DNA from: Paenibacillus sp. JJ-100
Lineage (GTDB): Bacteria > Bacillota > Bacilli > Paenibacillales > Paenibacillaceae
Assembly (NCBI RefSeq): GCF_948329825.1
Contig: NZ_CAOJCM010000010.1
Location: forward strand, 45,135-109,134
Length of the DNA: 64,000 nucleotides
Reading direction: 5' to 3'
Made by a program: the position numbers and the translations under genes. Shown one piece after another: positions 44,042 to 53,473 of this stretch. The notes under the pieces were generated by a model. The model had not been told where the DNA came from and searched no databases. It saw nothing but the letters and a program-made list of their open reading frames with translations. The first letter of the stretch is position 1. Every line of letters begins with the position of its first letter.

Positions 44042-44269
44042 CTATGATTGCGTGGAGGAGGCGATGGCACCTGCGGCTACTCCAGCAGCAGCTGCACTCA
44101 TAGCGGCTTGTTGGGCAATAATAATATGGGTAGCCGTTGCGGACATAGACGTTGTGAGGATACCATTCTGTAGACTCTCCACCTGCTCCATTGCAGTCAA
44201 TGCAGAGGAGAACAGCAGTAACTCCTGCTTGTCGATGGTTGTATGTTGATCCGTTGTCAGCGAGAGCAT
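44042..44269 (-). CDS. Hypothetical 75-residue protein, overlapping the previous frame
   Basis: Starts MLSLTTDQHTTIDKQELLLF and ends in an alanine-rich helix (AAMSAAAAGVAAGAIASS) that could cross a membrane. It begins inside the last 13 bases of the upstream minus-strand frame and has no ribosome site of its own, so it is either translationally coupled or the second half of one frameshifted gene. Not recognised. Confidence 0.4.
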   Translation of the reverse strand: MLSLTTDQHTTIDKQELLLFSSALTAMEQVESLQNGILTTSMSATATHIIIAQQAAMSAAAAGVAAGAIASSTQS

Positions 44270-44547
44270 AGCTGCGATGTAAAAAGAAGAAAATCCTCTA
44301 AATGCGGAGAAGCGTTTGGTATATGTTGCTTAAACAACTCGTTGCTTAGCTGCATAGCTTTTTCATGTACACTTTTGTTCTCGACAGCATAGAGCAGCGC
44401 TACCAGACGATGCATGATCGGATGCTGCCATTTGAATGATTTTTTAAAGAGTTTGGGTGTTAGAAACGAATAATTCGGCTCTTTCCATCGGTTGTGGTTG
44501 TATGTGAGGTTTACTTCCTCATAATCCATATTGTATTTCTGCTCCAC
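44257..44547 (-). CDS. Hypothetical protein, possibly the first half of a frameshifted gene
   Basis: 96 residues with normal soluble composition (NHNRWKEPNYSFL, HEKAMQLSNELFKQHIP). The frame is open upstream of the GTG at 44547 for about a dozen codons without a start; an ATG at 44529 with GGAG 12 bases before is also possible. The weak start and the 13-base overlap with the next frame suggest a truncated or broken gene. It is divergent from the permease at 44653. Not recognised. Confidence 0.4.
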   Translation of the reverse strand: MEQKYNMDYEEVNLTYNHNRWKEPNYSFLTPKLFKKSFKWQHPIMHRLVALLYAVENKSVHEKAMQLSNELFKQHIPNASPHLEDFLLFTSQLCSR

Positions 44548-44652
44548 ATTTCGTACAATTTGATGAAGTAATTCTGCATTGCGTTAATGTAGATTGGCTT
44601 GAATGAAATCCTCTATCAGAGGAAGCTTTTTATTAGAAAAGGAGAGAATCAC

Positions 44653-46026
44653 TTGGAAACAAAGGAATTATCGAGAGGACTTAAACCACGCCATGTTGAG
44701 CTCATTGCGCTCGGCGGTACGATTGGTGTCGGGTTGTTCATGGGATCGGCGAGTACGATCAAGTGGGCAGGTCCATCCGTATTGCTGGCCTATTTAATGG
44801 CTGGTATCATTATCTTTTTTGTCATGCGCATTATGGGTGAGATGTTGATCCAAGAGCCGGTTACCGGTTCGTTTGCTACATTTGCTCATAAATATATCGG
44901 TCCACTTGCTGGATTCCTCACGGCCTGGAGTTACTGGTTCTTGTGGGTCACGGTGGGTATGGCCGAGGTTACGGCAATCGGTATCTATTTCGGTTATTGG
45001 TTCCCAGATATCCCCCAATGGATTCCAGCACTTGCCGGTGTTCTCATAATCGCTGCAGCCAACTTGGCGGCTGTCAAATTTTACGGAGAATTCGAATTCT
45101 GGTTTGCGATGATCAAGGTGGTTGCAATTGTGGCGATGATTGTCATCGGAACAGGTCTGATCTTCTTCGGGTGGGGCAATGGAGGGCAACCTATCGGTCT
45201 GTCCAACCTGATTAGTCATGGGGGATTCTTCCCAGGTGGCATTAAAGGTTTTCTGTTTGCACTATGTATTGTAACGGCTGCGTATCAAGGGGTTGAGATG
45301 GTCGGTATTACGGCTGGTGAAGCAGAAAATCCGAAATACACGTTACGCAAAGCGATCAAAAACATCGTGTGGCGTATTCTTATTTTCTACGTTGGTGCGA
45401 TCTTTGTCATTGTTACGCTGTATCCATGGAATGAGGTAGGGGAGACAGGAAGTCCATTCGTACTTACCTTTGCCAAAGTTGGCATTGTTGCAGCTGCCGG
45501 TATTATTAATTTCGTAGTGCTGACAGCAGCAATGTCGGGATGTAACAGTGGGATTTATAGCGCAGGGCGAATGTTATACACGCTCGCAGAGAACGGTCAG
45601 GCGCCGGCCTTTTTCAAAAAGTTGTCCAAAGGTGGGGTGCCCCGCAACAGTATTGTGGTCACTATCTCTCTGCTTCTGATCGGAGTTATACTGAACTATC
45701 TGATGCCAGATTCTAAGCTATTCCTATACATCTACAGTGCAAGCGTACTTCCAGGAATGGTGCCTTGGTTTGCACTAGCATTCAGCCAGTTCCGTTTCAG
45801 AAAGCGCTGGGGACAGGAGCTGGCAGAGCATACCTTTAAGTCCAAATGGTTCCCGATCAGCAACTACATTATTATTGTATACCTGATTCTAGTTATAATT
45901 GGGATGGCCTTTAACGAGGATACTCGTGTGCCGCTAATTGTAGGTGCAACGTTTATGGCGATTGTGGTGGCTGGTTATTACGTATTTGGTATAGGCAGTC
46001 GGCAGTCCAAAGCCAACGATGAATAA
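44653..46026 (+). CDS. Amino acid permease (APC superfamily, AAT family)
   Basis: 457 residues and 12 predicted membrane helices. The start ELSRGLKPRHVELIALGGTIGVGLFMGSA (landmark near 4-32, shown in part) is typical of the AAT family, with the unwound-helix motif GTIGVGLF, and EAENPKYTLRKAI in the loop after helix 6. Substrates in this family include alanine, serine, glycine, proline, lysine and aromatic amino acids; specificity cannot be set. The TTG at 44653 has AAAGGAGAG 7 bases before and is preferred to the frame from 44599. A strong terminator follows. Confidence 0.9.
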   Translation: METKELSRGLKPRHVELIALGGTIGVGLFMGSASTIKWAGPSVLLAYLMAGIIIFFVMRIMGEMLIQEPVTGSFATFAHKYIGPLAGFLTAWSYWFLWVTVGMAEVTAIGIYFGYWFPDIPQWIPALAGVLIIAAANLAAVKFYGEFEFWFAMIKVVAIVAMIVIGTGLIFFGWGNGGQPIGLSNLISHGGFFPGGIKGFLFALCIVTAAYQGVEMVGITAGEAENPKYTLRKAIKNIVWRILIFYVGAIFVIVTLYPWNEVGETGSPFVLTFAKVGIVAAAGIINFVVLTAAMSGCNSGIYSAGRMLYTLAENGQAPAFFKKLSKGGVPRNSIVVTISLLLIGVILNYLMPDSKLFLYIYSASVLPGMVPWFALAFSQFRFRKRWGQELAEHTFKSKWFPISNYIIIVYLILVIIGMAFNEDTRVPLIVGATFMAIVVAGYYVFGIGSRQSKANDE

Positions 46027-46055
46027 CGATGATAAACTAATATAGTGGTAATCAA

Positions 46056-46118
46056 GCACTCCTTTGAACACGTATGGTCACCTGAGAAGGGTCCAAAATG
46101 TTCAAGGAGTGTTTTTTG
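46056..46118 (+). terminator. Terminator after amino acid permease
   Basis: GCACTCCTTTGAACA and TGTTCAAGGAGTGTTTTTT with a 28-base loop. Confidence 0.75.
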
Positions 46119-46216
46119 CAGTTTAAATGTCCGACATCTCGGTTACAAAGGAGAGAGTGAACCTTTACACAGATCAAATTCACAACAAATCAATACGAAC
46201 CGAGGAGGATTTGAAT

Positions 46217-47119
46217 ATGGCGACGCAAGATCAGCATTCGATTCAAGATCCAACGACACAATATCCAAAGGCTAACCCGAGCTGGAAGCAGCAGCAGGAA
46301 GAGCCTGGATTGCAGCGTGAGATGACTCCTGTTCCGGATTGCGGTGAAAAAAGTTATAAAGGCAGCGGACGACTTACAGGTCGTAAAGCGGTAGTAACCG
46401 GTGCAGACAGCGGAATTGGCCGAGCGGCGGCAATTGCTTACGCACGGGAAGGCGCAGACATTGTACTCTCCTATCTGCCGGAAGAAGAAGCGGATGCGAA
46501 GGAAGTCGTGCAGCTTATTGAAGAAGCTGGCCGAAAAGCCATTGCGGTTCCGGGTGATCTGAAGGATGAGAAATACTGCGAGCAATTGATTGAGACGGCC
46601 GTTAGAGAACTGGGCGGCATTGATATTCTGGCTAATGTGGCAGGGAAGCAGCAGTTTGTAGAGCAGATCGAAGACCTGACCACGGAGCAATTCGACGCAA
46701 CGTTCAAAACGAATGTCTATTCCATGTTCTGGCTCTGCAAAGCAGCAGTTAAACACATGAAGGCAGGCGGTTCGATTATTAATACATCATCAATTCAGGC
46801 GTATAAGCCGTCTCCGATTTTGCTGGACTATGCCACGACCAAAGCTTCAATCAACACCTTCAGCAAAGCACTTGCCCAACAGGTGGGTAGTAAAGGTATT
46901 CGTGTGAATGTGGTCGCCCCAGGACCGGTTTGGACGCCATTACAAGTTGTAGGTGGACAACCAGTAGAGAAGTTAGCCGAATTCGGAAGCAATACTCCGC
47001 TGGGACGTGCAGGTCAGCCTGCAGAGATGGCTCCGGCGTATGTATTCCTCGCTAGCCAAGAATCCAGCTATGTGAGCGGAGAGACGTTGAATGCCAATGG
47101 CGGTACGGTTAGTCCATAG
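46217..47119 (+). CDS. SDR oxidoreductase, general stress protein 39 type
   Basis: 300 residues. An N-terminal extension of about 40 residues (PSWKQQQEEPGLQREMTPVPD) is typical of YdaD/YhdF of B. subtilis. The Rossmann fold has TGADSGIGRAAA, the NVAGKQ motif, Ser in NTSSIQAY and the catalytic pair Tyr-Lys in DYATTKAS, then VNVVAPGPVWTPL. It is NAD(P)-dependent; the substrate is unknown. In Bacillus the orthologues belong to the sigma-B stress response, but no clear sigma-B promoter was seen here. GAGGAGG lies 8 bases before the ATG. Confidence 0.92.
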   Translation: MATQDQHSIQDPTTQYPKANPSWKQQQEEPGLQREMTPVPDCGEKSYKGSGRLTGRKAVVTGADSGIGRAAAIAYAREGADIVLSYLPEEEADAKEVVQLIEEAGRKAIAVPGDLKDEKYCEQLIETAVRELGGIDILANVAGKQQFVEQIEDLTTEQFDATFKTNVYSMFWLCKAAVKHMKAGGSIINTSSIQAYKPSPILLDYATTKASINTFSKALAQQVGSKGIRVNVVAPGPVWTPLQVVGGQPVEKLAEFGSNTPLGRAGQPAEMAPAYVFLASQESSYVSGETLNANGGTVSP

Positions 47120-47157
47120 ATAAGCTGAAAGATTATAAACTTTGGAAGTTATAAATG

Positions 47158-47193
47158 AAGCGCGTATCGAATCTATATCGATACGCGCTTTTA
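47158..47193 (+). terminator. Terminator after SDR gene
   Basis: AAGCGCGTATCGA and TCGATACGCGCTT, 13-bp perfect stem, then TTAAT. Confidence 0.85.
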
Positions 47194-47445
47194 ATATTCA
47201 CAGGTCCTTCTAGAGTATGATCTGATTTATAACAATTTAAGAGCCTTACATTTGTGAACAGCATATATTCTTGAAGTGACCCTCAGCTTTTTATAGACTC
47301 TTCCTAAATGGTATTCTACATTTCGTGTGGACATGAAAAGAGGGAGAGTTGAGTCCATTCTGCACAAACTGGATCAAAAATACGAAACACGATATGCGAA
47401 CTTTATAACATGCAGGCTCAAAAATATAGGTAAGAGGTGAGTAAT

Positions 47446-47904
47446 ATGAGTAATGTATCGATTGACATCCTTCAGCCATTAACGAGACGTGATCTCACAT
47501 TGCTGCAGGAATGGTTTGAAGATGCGGAAGTCCATAAGCGTTTAGAGGGGATGCTGCCTTTATCGGAATGGTATGGACACGTTGAGCAGCACCCGGGATA
47601 TGGGGTTTGGATGGCGTTCTCGGACAATAAGGCTGTGGGCATAATCATGATTGAACAGGAGGAAGACAATACGGGTAGCATTGCTATTGTTGTCGATCCA
47701 TTAGTTCGGGGGAAAGGTTATGGAAAGAACATAATTAGCAGAGCTATGAATTTGCCAGAGCTTGACAGGATACGGAAGTGGTATGCCGGAATTGAGGCTG
47801 ACAATACGGCTTGTTTAAAGTGTTTTGAATCGGCTGGTTTTACATTGGAACATGCTGTTCCAGATGAAGATGGATATTACTCCTTGTGGTATATCATGGA
47901 GTAA
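47446..47904 (+). CDS. GNAT-family acetyltransferase
   Basis: 152 residues. The acetyl-CoA loop VDPLVRGKGYGKNIISRA and the later NTACLKCFESAGF motif define a GNAT fold; the N-terminal LTRRDLTLLQEWFEDAEVHKRL resembles RimJ/RimL and streptothricin-type enzymes. AGAGG precedes the ATG at 47446 (a GTG at 47437 overlaps that site). Substrate unknown. It is followed by a short degraded stretch with another GNAT-like fragment and by a minus-strand GNAT gene. Confidence 0.85.
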   Translation: MSNVSIDILQPLTRRDLTLLQEWFEDAEVHKRLEGMLPLSEWYGHVEQHPGYGVWMAFSDNKAVGIIMIEQEEDNTGSIAIVVDPLVRGKGYGKNIISRAMNLPELDRIRKWYAGIEADNTACLKCFESAGFTLEHAVPDEDGYYSLWYIME

Positions 47905-47932
47905 AGGAGTAACAGGAAAAGGAGAGAAGACA

Positions 47933-48044
47933 ATGAAAAGAACTATACGGCTTCTCGTATGCTGCTTACCAGAAACTAGGTTTCGGTAAAAATTATACTG
48001 CCTTCATTACGATGTACTCGGCGTTATTGTCGACACAACCGTAA
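47933..48044 (+). pseudogene. Possible fragment of a GNAT acetyltransferase
   Basis: A good ribosome site (AAAAGGAGAG) and ATG at 47933 open a frame that stops after 18 codons, while the frame starting at 47961 reads AAYQKLGFGKNYTAF, resembling the YQKLGF motif near the end of GNAT enzymes, until TAA at 48044. This looks like a frameshifted and truncated gene end. Weak evidence. Confidence 0.3.
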
Positions 48045-48125
48045 TCTGATGCAGATAATATATCTAACACCTCACTTGTTGGGAAGGTTGGTTCTTTTAT
48101 CAAGGGCCAAACAAGGGAGATGTTA

Positions 48126-48881
48126 TTATTTATTTTTTATGCGGTACCAATAAGAATAAGCATCGGTATATCCCAGCTTTGTGTATAATCGCCGTGCGGG
48201 AGCATTTTCTGCCACCACTTGCAAATAGCTTGAAACGGCACCTTGGCTTTTTCCCCAATACAGCAGATGCAAAATCATCTGTTCTGCTAGGCCGCGGTTT
48301 CGGTAGGCTGGATCTGTAATGATATCATGAAGTCCAATGAATCCCTGCTCAACCACACCAAGCCCGCAAGCCACTACGAGGCCGTCAACGGACAGGGTAA
48401 TGAATCCTGTTGTTGCACGGAGATTTAATAACATCTGTGTCATAGTTCCTCGGAACTGTTCGGCTACCACATTCAAACGGCAAAAATGGTGCAGCCATTC
48501 ATCAGTCAGCTGCTCGTCGATGTGAATGTCCGCAGATTTTGGCGTTTGCAGATCCTGAAGATTTCGAAGCTGTACGATGGTCCGGTCCAACACGACATAA
48601 CCTTTATCCTCTAATAGCTGGTCCAATGTCTCTGGTTGAACAAATGGGGTGATTTTAAATATCGTATTCAACTGGTTTGACGTATAGATGTGCTCACATG
48701 CCAGCACTTTTTCATGTACATCCAGAGTGGAGGGATAGATTGCTTGAACTGAGTTGGCACGCTTCGTATATCCTTTGGCAAAACGCAACACCCACCCATC
48801 GTATAGTGATGTCGATAACGGTTGCCAGTGATTGAGGGTTAGTTCTTCAATCAGGCGAAGATTATAGTCGTTTGAATACAT
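48126..48881 (-). CDS. GNAT-family acetyltransferase, two-domain
   Basis: 251 residues. The C-terminal GNAT domain has the acetyl-CoA loop ITDPAYRNRGLAEQMI and ENAPARRLYTKLGY; the N-terminal half (NHWQPLSTSLYDGWVLRFAKGYTKRANSV) is the mark of a group of GNAT proteins common in Firmicutes, of unknown substrate. The ATG is at 48881. It is convergent with the plus-strand GNAT gene. Confidence 0.85.
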   Translation of the reverse strand: MYSNDYNLRLIEELTLNHWQPLSTSLYDGWVLRFAKGYTKRANSVQAIYPSTLDVHEKVLACEHIYTSNQLNTIFKITPFVQPETLDQLLEDKGYVVLDRTIVQLRNLQDLQTPKSADIHIDEQLTDEWLHHFCRLNVVAEQFRGTMTQMLLNLRATTGFITLSVDGLVVACGLGVVEQGFIGLHDIITDPAYRNRGLAEQMILHLLYWGKSQGAVSSYLQVVAENAPARRLYTKLGYTDAYSYWYRIKNK

Positions 48882-49121
48882 TTATTCAGCCTCCAATATA
48901 ACGACGAAATAAGAACAGGATTGATTAGAATATTTAAATAATTATACATATTAATGAATAAAAATACAAATAAAAATATCCGTTTAGATTTTAAATCATG
49001 GAGTATTGGTATACAATCTGTAACAGAGTATAATGGGGTCGCAACAAGCAAGATAACCAAGCCTACTTCGAGGATCGGCGGATTGTAGTAGGCGTTTTAA
49101 TTTAAAGAAATGGAGTATAGC

Positions 49122-49784
49122 ATGATTACCATTGAAATCCAGGGACACATCATTACATGTCATATCGAATTCGGCAAACGAAAAAAAGCCTCTATTACCA
49201 TGGATCTGCCCTATATGGTTACCATGAAGGTGCCAAACGGCACAAATGAGGATGTGATTCGGCAGCTCGTCATGCAGCATGGAGACGAGATTATCCAAAA
49301 GTCAAAACGGATGCAGCAGGTGCTGGACGGTCCCCAGGCGAAGGAATACGAGAAAGAAGGCAAGGGGGCCTTCCTGCTCTTTGGTGAAAATTATGCCCTG
49401 CATGAATTAATACCAGTAGAGGGGTACACCGAAGCGGAGTTACGTGCGAATCTGAAAAAGTTTTATTTTGCAGAATGTAAACGAATCATTGGGCAGCGAA
49501 TCACTCGTTATCAACAAGAGTTGAAGGTGAAACCCAAATCAATCTATATCGTGGATTCTCCTACGAAGTGGGGGAGCTGCAGCTGGGATAAAAAGCTGAC
49601 CTTCAATTACCGCCTCGCCATGGCACCGCCAGAGGTTATAGATTACGTTATTATTCATGAGCTATGTCATATTCACCACATGAACCACGACCGCTCCTTC
49701 TGGCGGAGAGTAGGGAGCATAATGCCAGATTACAAGGAAAAAGAAGATTATCTAATGCGTAACGGCCGAGCCATGACGCTGTAA
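49122..49784 (+). CDS. YgjP-like metal-dependent hydrolase (DUF45, SprT-like fold)
   Basis: 220 residues. The zincin motif HELCHIHHMNH is at about 180-190, followed by the third ligand region FWRRVGSIMPDYKEKEDYL; SPTKWGSCSWDKKLTFNYRL upstream is the family signature. E. coli YgjP is described as a UTP pyrophosphatase, others are regarded as metallopeptidases, so the reaction is uncertain. The ATG at 49122 has GGAG 7 bases before; a start at 49110 is possible. Single gene. Confidence 0.87.
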   Translation: MITIEIQGHIITCHIEFGKRKKASITMDLPYMVTMKVPNGTNEDVIRQLVMQHGDEIIQKSKRMQQVLDGPQAKEYEKEGKGAFLLFGENYALHELIPVEGYTEAELRANLKKFYFAECKRIIGQRITRYQQELKVKPKSIYIVDSPTKWGSCSWDKKLTFNYRLAMAPPEVIDYVIIHELCHIHHMNHDRSFWRRVGSIMPDYKEKEDYLMRNGRAMTL

Positions 49785-49939
49785 ATTAGCCTATTTGAAC
49801 AACACGTACTGTGTCCTCCAGGAAAAATTATATTTTCATAAGGTAAAAAATGGTATTCCTTTGTATAAATCAAGTATAAAAGAGCCAATATGATAAGCTG
49901 CGAAGGACAAGATAACATTCGTGGCTGAAGGAGCGCGAA

Positions 49940-50311
49940 ATGGATCAAAACAGAAAACATTCGGTGCTTGTAGATGAATATATCGCTGCATTTCCAACAG
50001 ATGTACAACTGAAGTTACAAAGGTTAAGGCAGATTATCCGTGAAGCAGCTCCGCTTGCTGAAGAGAAGATCAGTTACAAGATGCCTACATATGCCCAGCA
50101 TGGGAATCTGGTTCATTTTGCCGCGTATACGAAGCATATCGGTTTTTATCCTGCACCCAGTGGTATTCTGGCGTTCAAAGAACAGCTCTCCAAGTTTAAG
50201 GGGGCGAAGGGCTCGGTCCAATTTCCACTTGATGAACCGTTACCAGAAGAACTGATTCGCCAGATTGTTGAATTTAGAGTGAAAGAGAATGAGGAGAGGA
50301 GCGAGAAATGA
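49940..50311 (+). CDS. DUF1801 family protein (YdhG-like, frataxin-like iron chaperone fold)
   Basis: 123 residues. VDEYIAAFPTDVQLKLQRLRQIIREAAP and ISYKMPTYAQHGNLVHFAAYTKHIGFYP are hallmarks of DUF1801, whose Bacillus member has been linked to intracellular iron transfer (Fra/YdhG). Acidic helix followed by a small beta-sheet. AAGGAG lies 9 bases before the ATG at 49940. Confidence 0.88.
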   Translation: MDQNRKHSVLVDEYIAAFPTDVQLKLQRLRQIIREAAPLAEEKISYKMPTYAQHGNLVHFAAYTKHIGFYPAPSGILAFKEQLSKFKGAKGSVQFPLDEPLPEELIRQIVEFRVKENEERSEK

Positions 50312-50462
50312 ATTAAGCTCTGATTGTGATTGACGTCCATAGATGAAAGGGCTGGATATCCCTGATTTTATCGGTTCGATTCTCAATTGGTCAGGGTGTG
50401 TAGAAGTGTTATAAACAGATGAGTTCAGGGACATGTATTACCAAGGAGTTTAGAAAAGATCA

Positions 50463-50496
50463 AAAAATCCAGATGAATTATCATCCGGATTTTTTA
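50463..50496. terminator. Bidirectional terminator
   Basis: AAAAATCC-GATGA and TCATC-GGATTTTTT form a stem around ATTA, between convergent genes. Confidence 0.8.
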
Positions 50497-50523
50497 GTGT
50501 GTTTGCTTTTCCCCGTACCGTTT

Positions 50524-51981
50524 CTATTCAAAGTAATACGTAACATTAGAGTTGCTGGCCACAGGGATCAGATACATATAATAAGGATTCACTTGTAGGT
50601 AGATGTTCAGATCCGATTCACTGAGATTACGAGTTGTCAGTTTGAAACGGCCATTGGCATCGAGTGTAACGGTTTCCGTGCGGAGAAGCTTCTCCTCTGG
50701 TGAAGATCCATGAATCTGGAAGGAGAACGTCTGCCCTGCATAGGCTTCGAGAGTTCCACGGACATTTAAGGTACGATCCGCAGTATATTCAAATTGCACA
50801 TGATGATTGTCGAGAATGATGTCATCGTCCACATCTGGCTCCTGAGGCTCCGTTCCGGGGTCTTGAGGATCAGTGCCTGGATTCTGTGGATCAGTCCCAG
50901 GTTCCTCTGCGGTGGGACTAATCGAGAAAAAGTTGGTTTGATACACAATCTCTGCGCTCGAACCGTCCTTTTTCTTCAATCCGGTAACGCGAACGTTAAA
51001 TGTGTCGCCATCTTTCAGTGATTTCAAGTTATCTGGACGGAAAATAACAGCATAGTTATATCCATAGCCATCGGAATTGACATTAAAAAACGCCTTTGAA
51101 GGATCACTGCTGACAGGTGTTTTGGCACTGAAATTCCAGGTCTTCTGGTCTGAAATGCGTGTCAGTTCTACCTGTACTTCTGCGTTGGACGGTTTTGCAA
51201 AAATGTCCGGGTTCAACTGCACAGACCAAGCCTGCGCCGCGTTGAAAGCTTCAATCGGGAATGCTCCTCTGTTCGGATACAGGCTGTAGTTATAACGCAG
51301 CTTTCCGTTACGACTAGTATCCATCACCTGCATGGTGCTAAACTGACTCGCATAGTTTTTGTTGTCCCGGGATGCGACGCCGAAGCCCACTTTCTTTAAC
51401 TGCGGACTCAGAATCCAGCGACGGTGACCCAACGCACTGATATTGCTGGCATCGGAATCATCCATGTAAGCTTCAATACTTTTAACGGCCAGATTACCCG
51501 TAGTACCATAAGCAGCAAACAAGTTGGAACTGGAAGCCGATTTGGCACCGAGGTCAAAAAAGTCTTTAGCCATATCCGCTGGACGCGCTGGAAAGTGGCT
51601 TAGTGGGCCAGTGGAAACAAGTACAGCGCCGTGCTGGGCCTGTAGATTAAGTGCAGAATCCAGCACAAGGTCACCCTCCAGCCCCGACAGGTAACGATAG
51701 AAGTTAGCTGCACGGAGTGCTGTTTCGAGAGAAGAGTCACTAACTACACCAGCCACATAAGGTGCTGTAGTCGAAGGTTTTTGGGTATATGTAACGGGTT
51801 GATCCTTGTTGCTCATCCATTGTGTCCATTTTTGATTGATCTCTTGCTCAGTTCGTTCAGGCAACAGACTGTCAATCGGGGCAGCGTAGGTCTGCTGTGC
51901 ACCTAATAGTACAAACAATAGCCCTGCCAGAGGAAGAGATAACCATGCATGGAACGCTCTTTTTTGAATCTGAATAAACAT
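50524..51981 (-). CDS. Secreted CAP-domain protein with Pro/Asp linker
   Basis: 485 residues with a signal peptide (1-33, cleavage near YAA). Residues about 80-240 are a CAP/SCP domain (LETALRAANFYRYLSGL, QAQHGAVLVSTGPLSHFP, LGHRRWILSPQLKKVGFG). A beta domain follows to about 360. Then comes a repeat linker of the form NPGTDPQ-DPGTEPQ, and a final beta-sandwich of about 90 residues. Unlike the SLH-CAP protein at 10644 it has no wall anchor. Role unknown; CAP proteins are often wall-associated. Start ATG at 51981. Confidence 0.85.
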   Translation of the reverse strand: MFIQIQKRAFHAWLSLPLAGLLFVLLGAQQTYAAPIDSLLPERTEQEINQKWTQWMSNKDQPVTYTQKPSTTAPYVAGVVSDSSLETALRAANFYRYLSGLEGDLVLDSALNLQAQHGAVLVSTGPLSHFPARPADMAKDFFDLGAKSASSSNLFAAYGTTGNLAVKSIEAYMDDSDASNISALGHRRWILSPQLKKVGFGVASRDNKNYASQFSTMQVMDTSRNGKLRYNYSLYPNRGAFPIEAFNAAQAWSVQLNPDIFAKPSNAEVQVELTRISDQKTWNFSAKTPVSSDPSKAFFNVNSDGYGYNYAVIFRPDNLKSLKDGDTFNVRVTGLKKKDGSSAEIVYQTNFFSISPTAEEPGTDPQNPGTDPQDPGTEPQEPDVDDDIILDNHHVQFEYTADRTLNVRGTLEAYAGQTFSFQIHGSSPEEKLLRTETVTLDANGRFKLTTRNLSESDLNIYLQVNPYYMYLIPVASNSNVTYYFE

Positions 51982-52138
51982 CTTCTAATCTCCTTCTGTT
52001 GATAAAATGTAAAAATTATACTTTACATGTATTTTATCGACATTAGAGGATGTATTAGTTATATTTTTTAATAAAATGATACCTTGGTACTAGGCGATAT
52101 AGTTCTATGTATAGAACTTGCTTTTTCCAATATTTCGT

Positions 52139-52729
52139 TCAGTCCAGATGCAGATCAAAATCCGGCTGACACATATAATCCATAGGGTACAGGTCGTCCC
52201 GAGCCGAGATCAATGCGCGGAAGTGAAGGAACAGGTTATTGGGCTGCTTTACAACTTCCCCCACTCGAAAAGGGACAAGCTCAGCCACAACGAACACATC
52301 TTCGGCATGTGTACATCTGAAGAGAACATTATTTGGATTAATGACTTCTTCCATATAACTGTAGGTCATTACATGAAAAGACTGTCCACGCCAGTTCGTA
52401 TGAATGACACGATAAGACTGGGTTCGAATCAGATCGAAATAACGCTCCAGTGGGAAGGTATGCTCGAACCGTGTGATATAACCTTTATGATCTACATCGA
52501 TCGTAAACTCGACGTCATAGCTCTTGTGGAATTCTTCTTGATATGTACCTTCCATGATCTTCATTGCATCGAAGTGTGAACCGAAATTCGGATCGGTCAC
52601 ATAGGGGATGGCAATCAGCTCTGGGTCAATATGAGCTGTAATTTGAGTTTTTGAACTAGGTTCAGTTGGACTAAGATGAATGGAACCAATCATACTTCCT
52701 GGAAAACCGGGGCTGCAGCTTATTCGCAT
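52139..52729 (-). CDS. Hypothetical protein
   Basis: 196 residues, not recognised. Composition suggests a beta-rich soluble domain (VEFTIDVDHKGYITRFEHTF, YRVIHTNWRGQSFHVMTY). AAAGGAGATAACT precedes the ATG at 52729, strongly supporting this strand over the overlapping plus-strand frame at 52118-52579. It is divergent from the SUKH-like gene at 52949. Confidence 0.7.
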   Translation of the reverse strand: MRISCSPGFPGSMIGSIHLSPTEPSSKTQITAHIDPELIAIPYVTDPNFGSHFDAMKIMEGTYQEEFHKSYDVEFTIDVDHKGYITRFEHTFPLERYFDLIRTQSYRVIHTNWRGQSFHVMTYSYMEEVINPNNVLFRCTHAEDVFVVAELVPFRVGEVVKQPNNLFLHFRALISARDDLYPMDYMCQPDFDLHLD

Positions 52730-52948
52730 AGTTATCTCCTTTGGTGTGTAGTCTTCTAATTAGACGGAAATATAGAGGGCGAAGTTTCATTAAGTTTCAT
52801 CACTTTCCTTGATTTCTTCATAATCGATAACAAGTGATCTTCGAGTCATTTGTGCAGGCCTCTATAATCATGCTACTCTTTTAATAGAGTAACGTTAGAG
52901 TTACGATGCAATATTAGACAACGTATAACATGAATTAGGGGGCTTGTG

Positions 52949-53398
52949 ATGTTATCCACCAAAGTCATTGAACATTGCCGCGTGAAAGGCTGGTGGCATG
53001 AAGATGTACCGTCTGAATACGAGGAAGCTCTGCGTAAACTGGACATCGATCTGGACTCGGATTTTGCACAGTTCTACCTGCATGCAGAGGATGGACCAAC
53101 GTTTTATAGTCGGCATCAGGAGCTGTATCAGATCTGTTGGGTGATCGAGAACACGGTATATCTGCAGGATATGCATATATCCCAACTTACACTTGGATTG
53201 CCTGAGGCTTATATTCCGCTGGACAGCTTTGAAGGGGAAGGTGGATTTTTCTATAATCGTCAGACAGGAGAAGTTGTGCTGGTTGAGCTGGGCGAGTCGA
53301 TTGAACTATTCCTGAACGGGGAGAGTAAGCCGCAGTGGGCGGATTTTAACGCGTTCCTGGAGTGGTATTTCGAACTTTCAGATGTGACGGTGCTGTAG
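52949..53398 (+). CDS. SMI1/KNR4 (SUKH)-like protein
   Basis: 149 residues. DSDFAQFYLHAEDGPTFYSR near the N-terminal third and the ending PQWADFNAFLEWYFEL fit the SUKH fold found in polymorphic-toxin immunity proteins and yeast Smi1. No toxin gene is adjacent, so it is either an orphan immunity protein or one with a housekeeping role. The ATG at 52949 follows AGGGGGCTTGTG. Family call moderate. Confidence 0.65.
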   Translation: MLSTKVIEHCRVKGWWHEDVPSEYEEALRKLDIDLDSDFAQFYLHAEDGPTFYSRHQELYQICWVIENTVYLQDMHISQLTLGLPEAYIPLDSFEGEGGFFYNRQTGEVVLVELGESIELFLNGESKPQWADFNAFLEWYFELSDVTVL

Positions 53399-53473
53399 AG
53401 GCACGAAACAGATGACCACTTCATTTGGAATGCCTGGTAAGAGAGCTCTTATGTTTAGAAAAAAAGCATAAAC

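Noticed and set aside
52118..52579. Plus-strand open frame of 153 codons
   Set aside because: The minus-strand gene at 52139-52729 has a strong AAAGGAG site and better protein composition; the plus frame is its shadow.
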